Source: a virus
Direction: 5' to 3' (one strand)
IMG/VR virus record: IMGVR_UViG_3300027736_000276
Location: 1 to 21,885 of that record
DNA length: 21,885 nucleotides
Shown here: one piece after another, positions 1 to 7,834 of the stretch
Layout of the letters: every line of letters begins with the position of its first letter
Position numbering within the stretch: the stretch's first letter is position 1
The notes under the pieces: generated by a model
Databases searched by the model: none
What the model was told of the DNA's origin: nothing
What the model saw: only the letters and a program-made list of their open reading frames with translations
Translations under genes and position numbers: made by a program

Positions 1-520
1 CTTCTTTAAGGTCACCATCTGTGACCGCTGATCGGTTTTCATAGAGATGGGCAGCAAAGAACAACATCCCAGATTTCAGCAATTTAGGCACCATGCTAGG
101 GGTGGTGTAGCCAGTGGTGTAACTGACTTGCACAGCATTAACTACTTCTGCGGTTGCTGGCCATGATTGACCAAAGGCAGGTGTGATTCTTGCAGGGTTA
201 GACACTAGGTCTTCTATCCAGTCAGCCATTGAATCTAGATCATTTTCTGAGTCTGAGTAGCTAATATCTTCTACAGATTGGACTGGTCCTCTTGGAAGAT
301 AAACTATGTCATCGAAAGAATCCAAAGCCAGTAGGAGTTCTTGACTGGCTATGGATATTTCGCACTGCGATTCAAAGTACATCCTTGCACTGGTTATGCA
401 GCTAGATAAAAGCGCATCATCATAATTGCCATCAACTCTTAGATGGTTTTTTACCTCTTGCAGTGTCAGAGGTTCGGTTGTCGGTGGTGTCACTACCTGA
501 ATTCTGCCCTTGATTTCCAT
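1..520 (-). CDS. gp6-like head-tail connector protein (partial, 3' end beyond the window)
   Basis: The reading frame opens at ATG 520 and stays open to the window edge, about 173 residues. It begins MEIKGRIQVVTPPTTEPLTL and continues with EVKNHLRVDGNYDDALLSSC. This is the usual start of gp6-like head-tail connectors, which form the ring under the portal after DNA packaging. Later segments fit the same helical family, such as ARMYFESQC, VQVSYTTGYTT and a final FFAAHLYENR. A TAA stop lies three codons upstream of ATG 520, so this is the most upstream start possible. GAGG about nine bases upstream serves as ribosome binding site. The first 89 bases overlap the end of the upstream small gene in another frame. 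Position after the capsid gene is standard for HK97-like head modules. Confidence 0.85.
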   Translation of the reverse strand, partial: MEIKGRIQVVTPPTTEPLTLQEVKNHLRVDGNYDDALLSSCITSARMYFESQCEISIASQELLLALDSFDDIVYLPRGPVQSVEDISYSDSENDLDSMADWIEDLVSNPARITPAFGQSWPATAEVVNAVQVSYTTGYTTPSMVPKLLKSGMLFFAAHLYENRSAVTDGDLKE

Positions 521-698
521 GATCTCTTACCTCAGGTATGACTTTGGAACTGGCCTTTTCTTTAGCTGCTGGTGTGGCAGGAGTGGCATAACCAATCCTG
601 CACCATTCAGCACCTACATCGTCAGGCACATCTATGATTAGGCCAGCGTTGGTGTCTTCCCAAGCACTGGCCACACTGATTATCATTTTTATTTTCAT
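432..698 (-). CDS. small conserved head-module protein between capsid and connector
   Basis: This 88-residue protein starts at ATG 698, whose A is shared with the last base of the capsid TAA stop (TAATG), so it is probably translated by coupling. An open frame runs further upstream into the capsid gene, but that part is only a shadow. Residues 1-40 form a compact segment containing DVPDDVGAEWCRIGYATPA. Small proteins with this kind of VPDDVGAEW..AGYATP motif are common right after capsid genes in HK97-like phages and have no settled function. The C-terminal half is polar and low in complexity (NQGQNSGSDTTDNRTSDTA) and ends in basic residues. That tail is encoded in the stretch that overlaps the connector start, so it may be under weak constraint. 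Function not recognised. Confidence 0.7.
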   Translation of the reverse strand: MKIKMIISVASAWEDTNAGLIIDVPDDVGAEWCRIGYATPATPAAKEKASSKVIPEVRDHGNQGQNSGSDTTDNRTSDTARGKKPSKS

Positions 699-2023
699 TA
701 GCTTGCTGCCATTAATAGGGACCAGATTGGGTTGTAGGTGGTAGTGTTCCCAGTAAGGACACAACCATCAAACCTACTGAACGCTACCCAGCCGATTTGA
801 GCAAGTGCTGCATAGGTTTCATTTTGGCGAACCAAAGTGAGACCACCAGAACCTACTACAGTTCGGACCGTATAAGCTGACAAGTCACCAAAGATGATAG
901 GCTTGGTTCCAGCAGCAGCAGATGCCATGTTGTTGTTAAGAACAACAGGATATCCAAGGATGGTAGGAAGTCGGCCAGAGGCATCAACATAATTGGAAAC
1001 CAAGATAGGACGGCCAGCCGTATCTAGGATAGATGCAATCTGATTCATGGTGGTACTGTTCATCATGAATGCACATTTAGGACTGGCCCTATGTGCTGGA
1101 TCAACATTACCAATTAAGGTCATGATGTTGGCCACAGTGATTGCAGTAGTACTAGCAACAGCAGTGGAAGCATTAGCACCCACTACGATCCCAGTAGGCT
1201 GGCTTGATCCAGTTCCGGTACTCATGTGAGTTTCAGTAATTCTCCCCAATCGTGTGCCTGCCACCTTTGCTACAAGGCTTTCAATGTCAATCAAAGAATC
1301 TTCAAACAATTCATAGGAAGTCAGAATCTGTTTTGAAGAATACTTATAAGCATTCAAGGTCTTGGTTGCAGTGGTGAAAGCAGTTTGGGCTGATGCACTA
1401 TTTTCACCTAAGAGTTCACCAGTCACACCAGTTTCATCAAGCAATGGGAAATTAAGTGCAGATCCAGTGCTGGTACTGATAACAGTAGCAACTTGCATCA
1501 CTGAGTTATAGTCTCTCAAGGCTTCTGTGAGGGTGTCATAAAAACCAGAGTTAGTGAGTGCGCCACCGATGCCAGCAGAGCCAATGCCCTGGGCAGCTCG
1601 GGTAGCTCCAAGATCAAGGGTATTGCTGTTGAGGTCTAGGCCAGTTTCATTAGCAGCAGCAGCGAATTCATTTCTGAATGCAGGTGTGCCTTTGGTAAAC
1701 CAACCACGCAGAGCATTGGACTGATTGGCTTTTGCTTTGCGGTCTGACACATCAGCAACAAAGTGGGGTGCTGAAATAGGTGCAGACTTTCTTACACTGC
1801 GTTTGGCAGCTTCCAGCTTTTCTGAATTCTGTTGCATGGATGCAGAACCAGCAGCAGCATCTTCTAAGAGCATCAATCTGGAATCGATATCTGCAACAGA
1901 CGCTGCAAGATTATCAAAGCTGGTTTGTTCCTCTGGGGTCAATGCCCTGGCTGCCAAAGTTTCCATCGAGTTTACTTTCTCGATGCGATCAAGCTGCAAA
2001 GCTTTGATTTCTGAAATACTCAT
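698..2023 (-). CDS. major capsid protein, HK97 fold
   Basis: This 441-residue protein forms the icosahedral head shell. The first 60 residues are a charged helical segment (EEQTSFDNLAASVADIDSRL) typical of the HK97 delta/scaffold domain that the prohead protease removes. An Ala/Ser/Lys-rich linker follows, then the shell domain from about residue 130. It contains features usual in Phage_capsid family members: SALNFPLLDETG, YKYSSKQILTSYELFEDS, GTGSSQPTGI, and LGYPVVLNNNM near residue 360. Length fits the family (about 390-450 residues). Start ATG 2023 has AAGGAA about nine bases upstream. It follows portal and protease and precedes the connector, the standard head order. A candidate promoter and leader hairpin lie upstream (2054-2158), so it may be expressed above its neighbours. 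Confidence 0.95.
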   Translation of the reverse strand: MSISEIKALQLDRIEKVNSMETLAARALTPEEQTSFDNLAASVADIDSRLMLLEDAAAGSASMQQNSEKLEAAKRSVRKSAPISAPHFVADVSDRKAKANQSNALRGWFTKGTPAFRNEFAAAANETGLDLNSNTLDLGATRAAQGIGSAGIGGALTNSGFYDTLTEALRDYNSVMQVATVISTSTGSALNFPLLDETGVTGELLGENSASAQTAFTTATKTLNAYKYSSKQILTSYELFEDSLIDIESLVAKVAGTRLGRITETHMSTGTGSSQPTGIVVGANASTAVASTTAITVANIMTLIGNVDPAHRASPKCAFMMNSTTMNQIASILDTAGRPILVSNYVDASGRLPTILGYPVVLNNNMASAAAGTKPIIFGDLSAYTVRTVVGSGGLTLVRQNETYAALAQIGWVAFSRFDGCVLTGNTTTYNPIWSLLMAAS

Positions 2024-2053
2024 AAGTATTATTCCTTGAAAAAGAGTTCTTCA

Positions 2054-2080
2054 AGGTGCCCGCTATACGCAGTGGCACCT
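2054..2080 (-). other. 7-bp inverted repeat in the capsid mRNA leader
   Basis: AGGTGCC at 2054-2060 and GGCACCT at 2074-2080 pair perfectly around a 13-base loop. The hairpin lies about 30 bases upstream of the capsid start and downstream of the candidate promoter, so it would be in the 5' leader. No T-run follows it, so it is not a standard terminator. Transcript stabilisation or translational control is possible. Confidence 0.4.
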
Positions 2081-2130
2081 ACTGGAATGCTCCAGCGGCC
2101 ACCTTGCGTAAATACTGCAGGGCTAACCCC

Positions 2131-2158
2131 ATTTTCACATGGGTTTAAAATGTGTCAA
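2131..2158 (-). promoter_or_regulatory. candidate promoter ahead of the capsid gene
   Basis: On the minus strand a perfect TTGACA (2158-2153) is followed 16 bases later by GAAAAT (2136-2131), preceded by TG as in extended -10 elements. It lies in the only sizeable gap of the head module (2024-2243). Capsid protein is needed in large excess, so a private promoter is plausible, but the -10 is weak and host promoter preferences are unknown. Confidence 0.35.
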
Positions 2159-2243
2159 ACTGTATGGAATGATAAAAAATACCGCATGCTGAATGGCTTG
2201 TTTAATAGGCTTTTGCCTTTTGATCACGAAACAGATTTCAGGA

Positions 2244-2510
2244 TCAGATCACTTTTGGGATACCTAGACTTTTATACATTTTCTTAGCCTCTGGATTATC
2301 TTCAAAGGCCATCACCACCTGTGATGCTATAGGTTCAACATTTTCTTTCTTGGATTGAATCTGCTCTTCTTTGGATGGTCCTACATCGTTCATCAAGAGT
2401 TTATCAAACAAAACACCAGCAGCTTTGAGACTACTGGTGGTAATTTGTCTCTGACTTTCCATCCTTCCAGTGACTACATAAATCAAATGCAGTTTGGAAA
2501 GCTCATTCAA
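2244..2510 (-). CDS. second half of a HAD phosphatase-like domain, in the -1 frame relative to the prohead protease
   Basis: This frame has no good independent start: the first candidate is TTG 2510, with no ribosome binding site. It is open upstream through the A-run that ends the protease gene. Read in continuity with the protease end, it supplies the missing motifs of a HAD-superfamily phosphatase. These are LHLIYVVTGR (motif II, Thr in VVTGR), LKAAGVLFDKLLMND (the usual AG..yD.LimN stretch), Lys residues in the SKKEN segment (possible motif III) and VVMAFEDNPEAKKMYKSLGI (motif IV, ED). Motif I (SDIDNTLL) is at the end of the protease frame. A -1 shift at the run of ten A, or one added A, would join them into a protein of about 307 residues. 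As written it is either a frameshift-expressed extension or a disrupted domain. Confidence 0.7.
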   Translation of the reverse strand: MNELSKLHLIYVVTGRMESQRQITTSSLKAAGVLFDKLLMNDVGPSKEEQIQSKKENVEPIASQVVMAFEDNPEAKKMYKSLGIPKVI

Positions 2511-2515
2511 CTGAT

Positions 2516-3166
2516 CTATTTTTTTTTTACTGGTTGAGTTCCATTCACTAATAAAGTGTTGTCAATGTCTGACACTACGATTCCTGATTTAGCTCGAGCA
2601 GATAACTTCATCAGTTTAACCTGATTAAGTCGTTTTTGTATTTCTACTAACTCATCCTGTTTTTCTGCTAAGAAACTTGACAGGCTTCTTAGACCTATTT
2701 CAGTATTTAAGTAGGCTGGGTAGGTGACCGCAGACACATCATGTAAATCGACATCGAGCAGGGTTCGGATGTTCTTATCACCTTCTTTATCCCATGCATC
2801 CTTCTTGGTGATGAAAGCAAATGACATCTGGGTAACATCACCCCTACTCATCGAGACCATGAGATCCCTTGCATAGCTGGTATCAGGTGGGGTGATTTCT
2901 ACTAGTAACCCTTCAGAATCCACAGAAAGATTAAGAGTGCCACTGGTGGACCTTCCTAGAATTAGATTCTGATCATGGTTAATAAGTGCGCGAACATCTG
3001 CACCCTGCGCCAATGACCTTGTGAAAGCTTTGGGATCTATCTGTTCTAAAAATCCACCCAAGTCCTGAGACCTATTAGGGCTGAACTTGGCAGCATAACC
3101 CACCAGTTTCTTCCCATCTTGCTCTACCCTAAATTCTGTGGTGAATCTTGTTTCTAGTTTAACCAT
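2516..3166 (-). CDS. HK97-family prohead protease, with the start of a HAD-like domain at its C-terminus
   Basis: This 216-residue protein is the serine protease that matures the prohead by cutting the capsid delta domain and itself. The core covers residues 1-165: FTTEFRV start, GYAAKFSP, His64 in ALINHDQN, Ser115 in QMSFAF, and the closing VDLHDVSAVTYPAY segment. A short coiled coil follows (EKQDELVEIQKRLNQVKLMK). Residues 195-206 (GIVVSDIDNTLL) do not belong to the protease. They match HAD motif I, with Asp200 and Asp202 as candidate nucleophile and acid/base. The frame then stops at TAG 2518 right after ten A. It overlaps the portal gene by 13 bases. The protease call is firm; the HAD reading rests on motif order on both sides of the A-run. 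Confidence 0.92.
   Translation of the reverse strand: MVKLETRFTTEFRVEQDGKKLVGYAAKFSPNRSQDLGGFLEQIDPKAFTRSLAQGADVRALINHDQNLILGRSTSGTLNLSVDSEGLLVEITPPDTSYARDLMVSMSRGDVTQMSFAFITKKDAWDKEGDKNIRTLLDVDLHDVSAVTYPAYLNTEIGLRSLSSFLAEKQDELVEIQKRLNQVKLMKLSARAKSGIVVSDIDNTLLVNGTQPVKKK
2519..2528 (-). other. run of ten A at the protease stop: possible slippage site
   Basis: On the minus strand the protease ends GTA AAA AAA AAA TAG. Slipping back one base, or adding one A, gives AAA ATA GAT CAG and continues in the frame that holds the rest of the HAD-like domain. The run contains the A AAA AAA type of slippery heptamer and is long enough for RNA polymerase stutter. It is equally a typical place for a sequencing error. 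No strong downstream pseudoknot was recognised by eye. Confidence 0.6.
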
Positions 3167-5013
3167 GTGACTTTCTCCCAGTTAGCTTTGGTATCAATCC
3201 AGTTCAATAATTTAGCATCGGACAAAAGTTTTAGATTTCTTGGTGTGGCTGATCCAGCTAAGTCCAACCATTCAGCCTTTAATGCTTCACAGTGATCTGC
3301 AGCAGCTCGGACACCACCACCCGATTCAGGCTGAATGAATTCCATGACAGGTTCCAAGATAATCTGGACCCGCTCTTGGTGGGCTTCAAGAAACTTCTCA
3401 AGTGCTGTAATAAAATCCCCAGGCTTATTAGAAATTCTTCCAAGATGGTTGGCTTCAATCTTGCGGATTTGTTTTCTGGCAGCTTCCAACAACTTAGCAA
3501 AGCCAAAGGTATTTTGTTGGGGTGCAGGTGGTGGGGTTGGATCGGGTGCGGGTGGATTAATTTTTAAACCTGAGAAGATGGAATCCAAAATAGTCTGATC
3601 CAGAAATGGGAAGGATGCTAGGGCAATTGCCTTGGCTGATTCCATCGGGATAAGACCTTCACCAACCTTAGCCACTAGATCGACCAACGATGTGATCTGT
3701 GCGTCATTTAAAGCTGTTGCTGCCACACCTGCGGTAGGTGGTGCTATTGGTGCTGATGCTGTTGGGTCTTGTGGGCTTGTTGGAAGCTGCCCAGTCAGGG
3801 CTGCAGCATCTACTGCCACCTGTGATTGCCCAGGACCAAATGCTGGATCCATGTTTTTTGGAATCATATACCCATCAAGTCCTGATATGCTCGGAAGGTT
3901 CTCAAGTGCCCTAACATCATTACGGCTTAGCCAGCCCCAGTTCAAAGCCTGAGCATAGAAAGATGATCTGCCTGCAGTGTCACCCCTTAAAAGTGCATCT
4001 TGATTATGCTCTGCATAAAGCTGGTCAAGCGAGCTGATCAACTTGAAGTTAATTTCCTGCTCCCATCGGATTAGCCAAGGGCGCAAAGTTTCCTGAAGGA
4101 ATGCTAGATTATCTTGCTCAAGGCTGCTGTAAGTTCCTGCACCAGCACCAATTTTGCTGGCTGGAATTTTGAACCATCGTGCCACTTCTTGAAGCTGGAA
4201 TGATCTAGATGCTATCCACTGGGCATCATCGGGTGGGGTTCCTATGGTCTGATAGGTTACACCATTTTGCAATATCGCTACTCGATGTGCATTCTTAACA
4301 GTCGCATGCATATCCTCCCATGATTTCCTCATGTTCTGAATAGCTTCACTATTTAGTTTGCCAGGAACACTGATGACCCCAGCAGGTTTTCCACCCTGGC
4401 CAAAGAAGGTAGATCCAAATTCCTCAACGGCCATACCAAGACCAATACTATTTTTAGCCTGGGCAATTACTGAGTAGCCTTTGACCCCATCAAAGCTCAA
4501 GCCCTTGATGTGCAAAATCTCAGTGGGTAAAAAGATCACTGATCCGTATTTGTAAAACAGTTCCCCTTTTTCATCTCGCACAGGTTCAACCTGTGAAGGA
4601 TCGAGTGGCCAGAGTTGTTGCACCCTGCCAGAGTTTTTATCCCTTACAATTTCTGCATAGCCATTACCCCATACCAAAGCATGACCCATGAGGGTTTCAC
4701 GAAAAGTAAGTGCGCTCATTTCTGGGTTTGGCTGGTCGTGCAGGATTCGATAAAGTGGGTGGTCATTGGCCTTTGATCTTGAACCATCATGACCCCTGCG
4801 GAATACTTGCAATGGCAGACTGGCTACACCTTCAGAGATAGCCCGAACTGCTGCCCACACTGCGGAATAAGTCATCGATGATGCCTGATTAACATTCTGG
4901 CCAGTGGTAGAAATGCCTGTGTAGGTCCATGATCCAGAGTCGGTGACCAAACTATAGCCAGCTAATTTGTTGATGGTGTTTGCAAATAAAGATCGTAGGG
5001 ATTTTAATGGCAT
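3154..5013 (-). CDS. portal protein, HK97 family, with long C-terminal extension
   Basis: The portal is the dodecameric ring at one head vertex through which DNA enters and leaves. Residues 1-410 match HK97-type portals: MTYSAVWAAVRAISEGVASL near residue 50, HPLYRILHDQPNPEMSALTF, the GNGYAEIVRD segment, ILHIKGLSFDG, and FKIPASKIGAG followed by LEQDNLAFLQETLRPWL. The last 210 residues are unusual in length. They hold a Pro/Ala linker, a helical segment ITSLVDLVAKVGEGLIPMES, a second proline-rich linker (PPAPDPTPPPAPQQ) and a charged helical end. Similar helical appendages with 'NDAQITSLVDLVAKV' followed by 'FP' are seen on other portal families. Start ATG 5013 lies four bases after the large terminase stop. 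Confidence 0.94.
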   Translation of the reverse strand: MPLKSLRSLFANTINKLAGYSLVTDSGSWTYTGISTTGQNVNQASSMTYSAVWAAVRAISEGVASLPLQVFRRGHDGSRSKANDHPLYRILHDQPNPEMSALTFRETLMGHALVWGNGYAEIVRDKNSGRVQQLWPLDPSQVEPVRDEKGELFYKYGSVIFLPTEILHIKGLSFDGVKGYSVIAQAKNSIGLGMAVEEFGSTFFGQGGKPAGVISVPGKLNSEAIQNMRKSWEDMHATVKNAHRVAILQNGVTYQTIGTPPDDAQWIASRSFQLQEVARWFKIPASKIGAGAGTYSSLEQDNLAFLQETLRPWLIRWEQEINFKLISSLDQLYAEHNQDALLRGDTAGRSSFYAQALNWGWLSRNDVRALENLPSISGLDGYMIPKNMDPAFGPGQSQVAVDAAALTGQLPTSPQDPTASAPIAPPTAGVAATALNDAQITSLVDLVAKVGEGLIPMESAKAIALASFPFLDQTILDSIFSGLKINPPAPDPTPPPAPQQNTFGFAKLLEAARKQIRKIEANHLGRISNKPGDFITALEKFLEAHQERVQIILEPVMEFIQPESGGGVRAAADHCEALKAEWLDLAGSATPRNLKLLSDAKLLNWIDTKANWEKVTWLN

Positions 5014-5016
5014 GAT

Positions 5017-6564
5017 TTACAGGAATTCAATCCCTGCTCCTGTGGTTTCAGTGTGTGTTTCAGCTCCTGCCGTAACCATCCACCTGCCTAGCCCCATGAC
5101 TAAAGCTATAATCCCATCGATTTTATCACGGCTCTTCTTTTTCGACAATTTGTAGTTATTGTTATCATCAAGACTCACTGAGATGTTGCCAAGATTCCAT
5201 CTCAAAACAGGGTTTCCATTGTGCGAAATCTGCTTAGCTAGTATCCATTCCTCTAGCTTTTTGGTGGGTGGTGATAGGTTGGCTGGGGTCTGCCCAAACT
5301 TGACCATAGTAAAATCATCTGACAGTTCATGAACAATCTGATCAGAGTGCCAAGGATCGTAAGCAATCTCTTGAATCTTGTAGATTTCACCAAGTGCCAT
5401 GATATCCCTTTTGATCTGCCGATAGTCCACCCGATTACCAGGGGTGGCTGTTATTTTTTTAGCCTTTACCCATGGCTTGATTCTAAATCGGTTTAGTCTT
5501 TCTCTTAACTTATCAGCTTCTTCAGGTGCCCAATAAAATGGCAAGACATAGTGTGGCTCATCTTCATTTTCACTGGGGAAAAAAAGTGTAAGCGCAGTCA
5601 TGTCCATAGTGGCTGAAAGATCCAGTCCAGCCCAGCATTCACGCCCAGTAAGATCTGGACTTGGTATCTGGCATTCATCCCACTTAAGTGGACTAATCCA
5701 TCTAACATCGGTTTCAATCCACTGATTAAGATGGTCCCTTCTGAAAGCTGCTTCCAGTGCTGGATTATCTTTGCACTCCTGAACCTTCTGGTGAAAGTAT
5801 GCTTCCTTAACTGTAATGCCATAACCAGGATTAGCTTTCTTCCAAGTTTCCTCTGAGGTCCAGTCAGCATCGAGATCAGCAGCAAAGATTTTGGCATAGA
5901 ATGTTTTGTCCTTGATGGTTCCGTCTAACCATTTCATAGCGTGACTATGCATATCGTGACAGAATGATGTGCGATCACTGCCAGCAGTGGTAATCATCAC
6001 ACACAATGGTTGCCTTCTAGCCAGAGTTCCAGTCATTAAAGTGTCATAAAGTTCGCGCGATTTCTGAGTATGCAATTCATCAATTACAATTCCATGAGGG
6101 TTGCCACCATGCGCTGTGTGAGCATCTGCACTGATCGACTTATAAAATGATTTTGTGTCAGGGTAGATGATGGTATTTTTAAATGGTTGGAGTTTTGCTG
6201 CCAATGGTGGGCATGCCTCTACCATATTTTTAGCACTATCAAAACAAATGTGTGCTTGCTCTCTGGAAGCTGCTGCACTGTAGATCTCTGCACCTGGTTC
6301 ACCCTCTATCAAAAGCCATAGAGCAATGGCTGATGCAAGGGTTGTTTTGCCAGCTTTTCTCGGCACTTCCAAATAGACCTGCCTGATAATTCTGTTTCCA
6401 TGCTTATCCACTTTCCCAAACACTTCACGCAGTATTTCCTTCTGCCATTCTTGAAGGGCAAATCTCTTCCCTGCCCATTCACCCTTGTGATGTTTGAGTG
6501 CCCTTTCGATGAATGGAATGATCAATGGATCAGCAGGTTTTTTCTTTGGTTTCTTAATCGCCAT
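5017..6564 (-). CDS. terL: terminase large subunit
   Basis: This 515-residue ATPase-nuclease pumps DNA into the prohead and cuts concatemers. The ATPase half shows a Walker A-like motif PRKAGKTT (residues 68-75), Walker B with catalytic Glu in GIVIDELH (158-165), and coupling motif ITTAGS (191-196). The nuclease half begins with ECWAGLDLSATMDMTAL, where Asp315 fits the first RNase H-like metal ligand. It continues with EIAYDPWHSDQ and ends with a conserved DGIIALVMGLGR. This is the Terminase_1 type found with P27-like small subunits. ATG 6564 is preferred: the frame is open further upstream, but that part lies inside the small subunit gene. It overlaps that gene by 11 bases. Confidence 0.96.
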   Translation of the reverse strand: MAIKKPKKKPADPLIIPFIERALKHHKGEWAGKRFALQEWQKEILREVFGKVDKHGNRIIRQVYLEVPRKAGKTTLASAIALWLLIEGEPGAEIYSAAASREQAHICFDSAKNMVEACPPLAAKLQPFKNTIIYPDTKSFYKSISADAHTAHGGNPHGIVIDELHTQKSRELYDTLMTGTLARRQPLCVMITTAGSDRTSFCHDMHSHAMKWLDGTIKDKTFYAKIFAADLDADWTSEETWKKANPGYGITVKEAYFHQKVQECKDNPALEAAFRRDHLNQWIETDVRWISPLKWDECQIPSPDLTGRECWAGLDLSATMDMTALTLFFPSENEDEPHYVLPFYWAPEEADKLRERLNRFRIKPWVKAKKITATPGNRVDYRQIKRDIMALGEIYKIQEIAYDPWHSDQIVHELSDDFTMVKFGQTPANLSPPTKKLEEWILAKQISHNGNPVLRWNLGNISVSLDDNNNYKLSKKKSRDKIDGIIALVMGLGRWMVTAGAETHTETTGAGIEFL

Positions 6565-7036
6565 TGGCACCAATATCCACACCACAAAGATCCTTGATCC
6601 AATTCCCCTGGGTAACCACAGGATCACTGACCATCTTGGATCTGGCCATGGGTGATAGCCCCAAAGATTTTCCAAGGGTGGAAAGTCGCGCTGAAAGACT
6701 GGTTAGCTGATCTACTGCTGGATCTGATTTCTTTGGTCGGCCTTCCTCCTGGATGAATCCACCAGAATTATTTATCTGTTGCTGGCACCTAACTACTTGG
6801 GAATACATCGCACAGTAAACAGCAATCGCATCAGCATCAACTGATGAAAGAATAGCCATTGGCTTTAGACCTGTCAGAAGTTCATGCCACTTTTTCTGAC
6901 CAGTTGCATCCAACCAGTCTGGCATTCTTGGATCGTTCACATCCCATTCAACAGGACTTGGGTTTACTGTCGATGGTCTTGGGTTTGGATTAAGAGACAA
7001 TAGTTGTCTCTTATTAGGTTTTCTACCTCTAGTCAC
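6554..7036 (-). CDS. terS: terminase small subunit, P27 family
   Basis: This 160-residue protein recognises phage DNA for packaging and hands it to the large subunit. It starts MTRGRKPNKRQLLSLNPNPR, the typical RGRKP basic start of P27-type small terminases. The family segment with WLDATGQKKWHELLTGL, ILSSVDADAIAVYCAMYSQV and GRPKKSDPAVDQL follows. Near the C-terminus comes the usual LSARLSTLGKSLGLSPMARSK stretch (SLGLSP..R). Length is normal for the family. It directly precedes the large subunit, overlapping it by 11 bases. A 145-base non-coding stretch and an HNH gene lie upstream, the arrangement seen in cos-type phages. Confidence 0.93.
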   Translation of the reverse strand: MTRGRKPNKRQLLSLNPNPRPSTVNPSPVEWDVNDPRMPDWLDATGQKKWHELLTGLKPMAILSSVDADAIAVYCAMYSQVVRCQQQINNSGGFIQEEGRPKKSDPAVDQLTSLSARLSTLGKSLGLSPMARSKMVSDPVVTQGNWIKDLCGVDIGANGD

Positions 7037-7181
7037 TTTATCACCTCATTTTGCCCTAAAAAATCATGCAAAAATCCTGAAATTTGCGAGAAGGTACTCC
7101 CGAGCCTATTTTGGACTTTTTGACCCCCCCATAGGTAGTGGCACTTTTGCCCAAAAAATTTGCATTTGTCAGGTAATTTTT
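7037..7181 (-). other. non-coding stretch between HNH and small terminase; possible cos region
   Basis: No convincing gene is seen on either strand. The 145 bases hold A/T-rich blocks, an isolated run of seven C at about 7124-7130 (plus strand) and two copies of AAATTTGC. In phages with an HNH gene next to the terminase, the packaging cut often falls here. That is inference from gene order only; no cos ends can be seen. Confidence 0.3.
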
Positions 7182-7475
7182 TCATTTCTTTTTTCCCCAT
7201 GTTTCATGCCATGTTTTGCTGTTGTGGCAGGAAATACACAAAGGTTGCAGGTTTGTCTTGTGGTTTGTGCCACCTTGTTTTAATGGTTGGATATGATCCA
7301 CACAGGTGGCTGGGCCTTGGCATCCTCTGCATAGTGGTTCTTCTCTGAGGATCGCTAGCCTGATCTTCTCCCATGCTCGACCATAGCCTCTGCGGTGTGG
7401 GCTTGGCCTATCTGTTCGCCTACCCTGTGCTGGTCTTGGATTGTGTTTCTTGTGATCGTGATCTGATGGCATCAT
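7182..7475 (-). CDS. HNH endonuclease, packaging-associated type
   Basis: This 97-residue nuclease shows the classical small phage HNH layout. Its first 47 residues are basic and Arg/His-rich. Zinc ligands follow in LCRGCQGPA (Cys49, Cys52), the catalytic His in CVDHIQPL (His61), an Asn in NHKTNLQPLC, and a second Cys pair with His in CISCHNSKTWHETWG (Cys80, Cys83, His84). HNH proteins of this size next to the terminase genes are known in several cos phages to assist the large terminase in DNA cutting. ATG 7475 is chosen because it overlaps the RusA stop by ATGA and has AGG close upstream; ATG 7499 in the same frame has no visible ribosome binding site. Confidence 0.88.
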   Translation of the reverse strand: MMPSDHDHKKHNPRPAQGRRTDRPSPHRRGYGRAWEKIRLAILREEPLCRGCQGPATCVDHIQPLKQGGTNHKTNLQPLCISCHNSKTWHETWGKKK

Positions 7476-7834
7476 GCACCTGCTATCGTGAGGTGGCATT
7501 CTGCAGGTCTACCATCGCCTTTGGCATAGGTGACTAGCAATCGGGTAATGTGCTGGCAATTGTCTTCTTGAATAATTCCTATGTGCTGCAACAGATCCAG
7601 TACAGGTTTCCAGCAGTTATCTAAATCGCGATCTTTGCGCCAGCCTGACCCACCAATAATGGTCATGGTTATGGCATAGGGTGGATTGATTACCTTGCCC
7701 TTCTTGGTGAGCATTGCCATTAACTCTGCAGCTTTTCGCCAGTCTGTATATTTCTTGGATCGGTAAACCTGACCCCTGCGGGATGCCCGAAAGATGTGAT
7801 TTGCGCTCGGTGGTATGGGAAGCTCTAGCCTCAT
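7472..7834 (-). CDS. rusA: RusA-family Holliday junction resolvase
   Basis: This 120-residue protein resolves four-way junctions, clearing branched DNA before packaging. It opens with the substrate-binding PPSANH motif (LELPIPPSANHIF). The acidic active-site cluster is in KDRDLDNCWKPVLDLL, with Asp70, Asp72, Lys76 and Asp80; a further Asp91 sits in IIQEDN. Length is exactly that of the family. A GGGGG stretch lies close upstream of ATG 7834. It sits between a zinc-ribbon gene and the HNH gene, at the change from replication to packaging genes, the usual site for phage RusA. Confidence 0.93.
   Translation of the reverse strand: MRLELPIPPSANHIFRASRRGQVYRSKKYTDWRKAAELMAMLTKKGKVINPPYAITMTIIGGSGWRKDRDLDNCWKPVLDLLQHIGIIQEDNCQHITRLLVTYAKGDGRPAECHLTIAGA

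Noticed and set aside
2205-2217. AGGC-TTTT-GCCT hairpin as a terminator
   Set aside because: The stem is only four base pairs and no good T-run follows on the minus strand.
3292-3952. Plus-strand open frames inside the portal gene
   Set aside because: They are antisense shadows of the portal's Pro/Ala-rich C-terminus, with no ribosome site or known motif.
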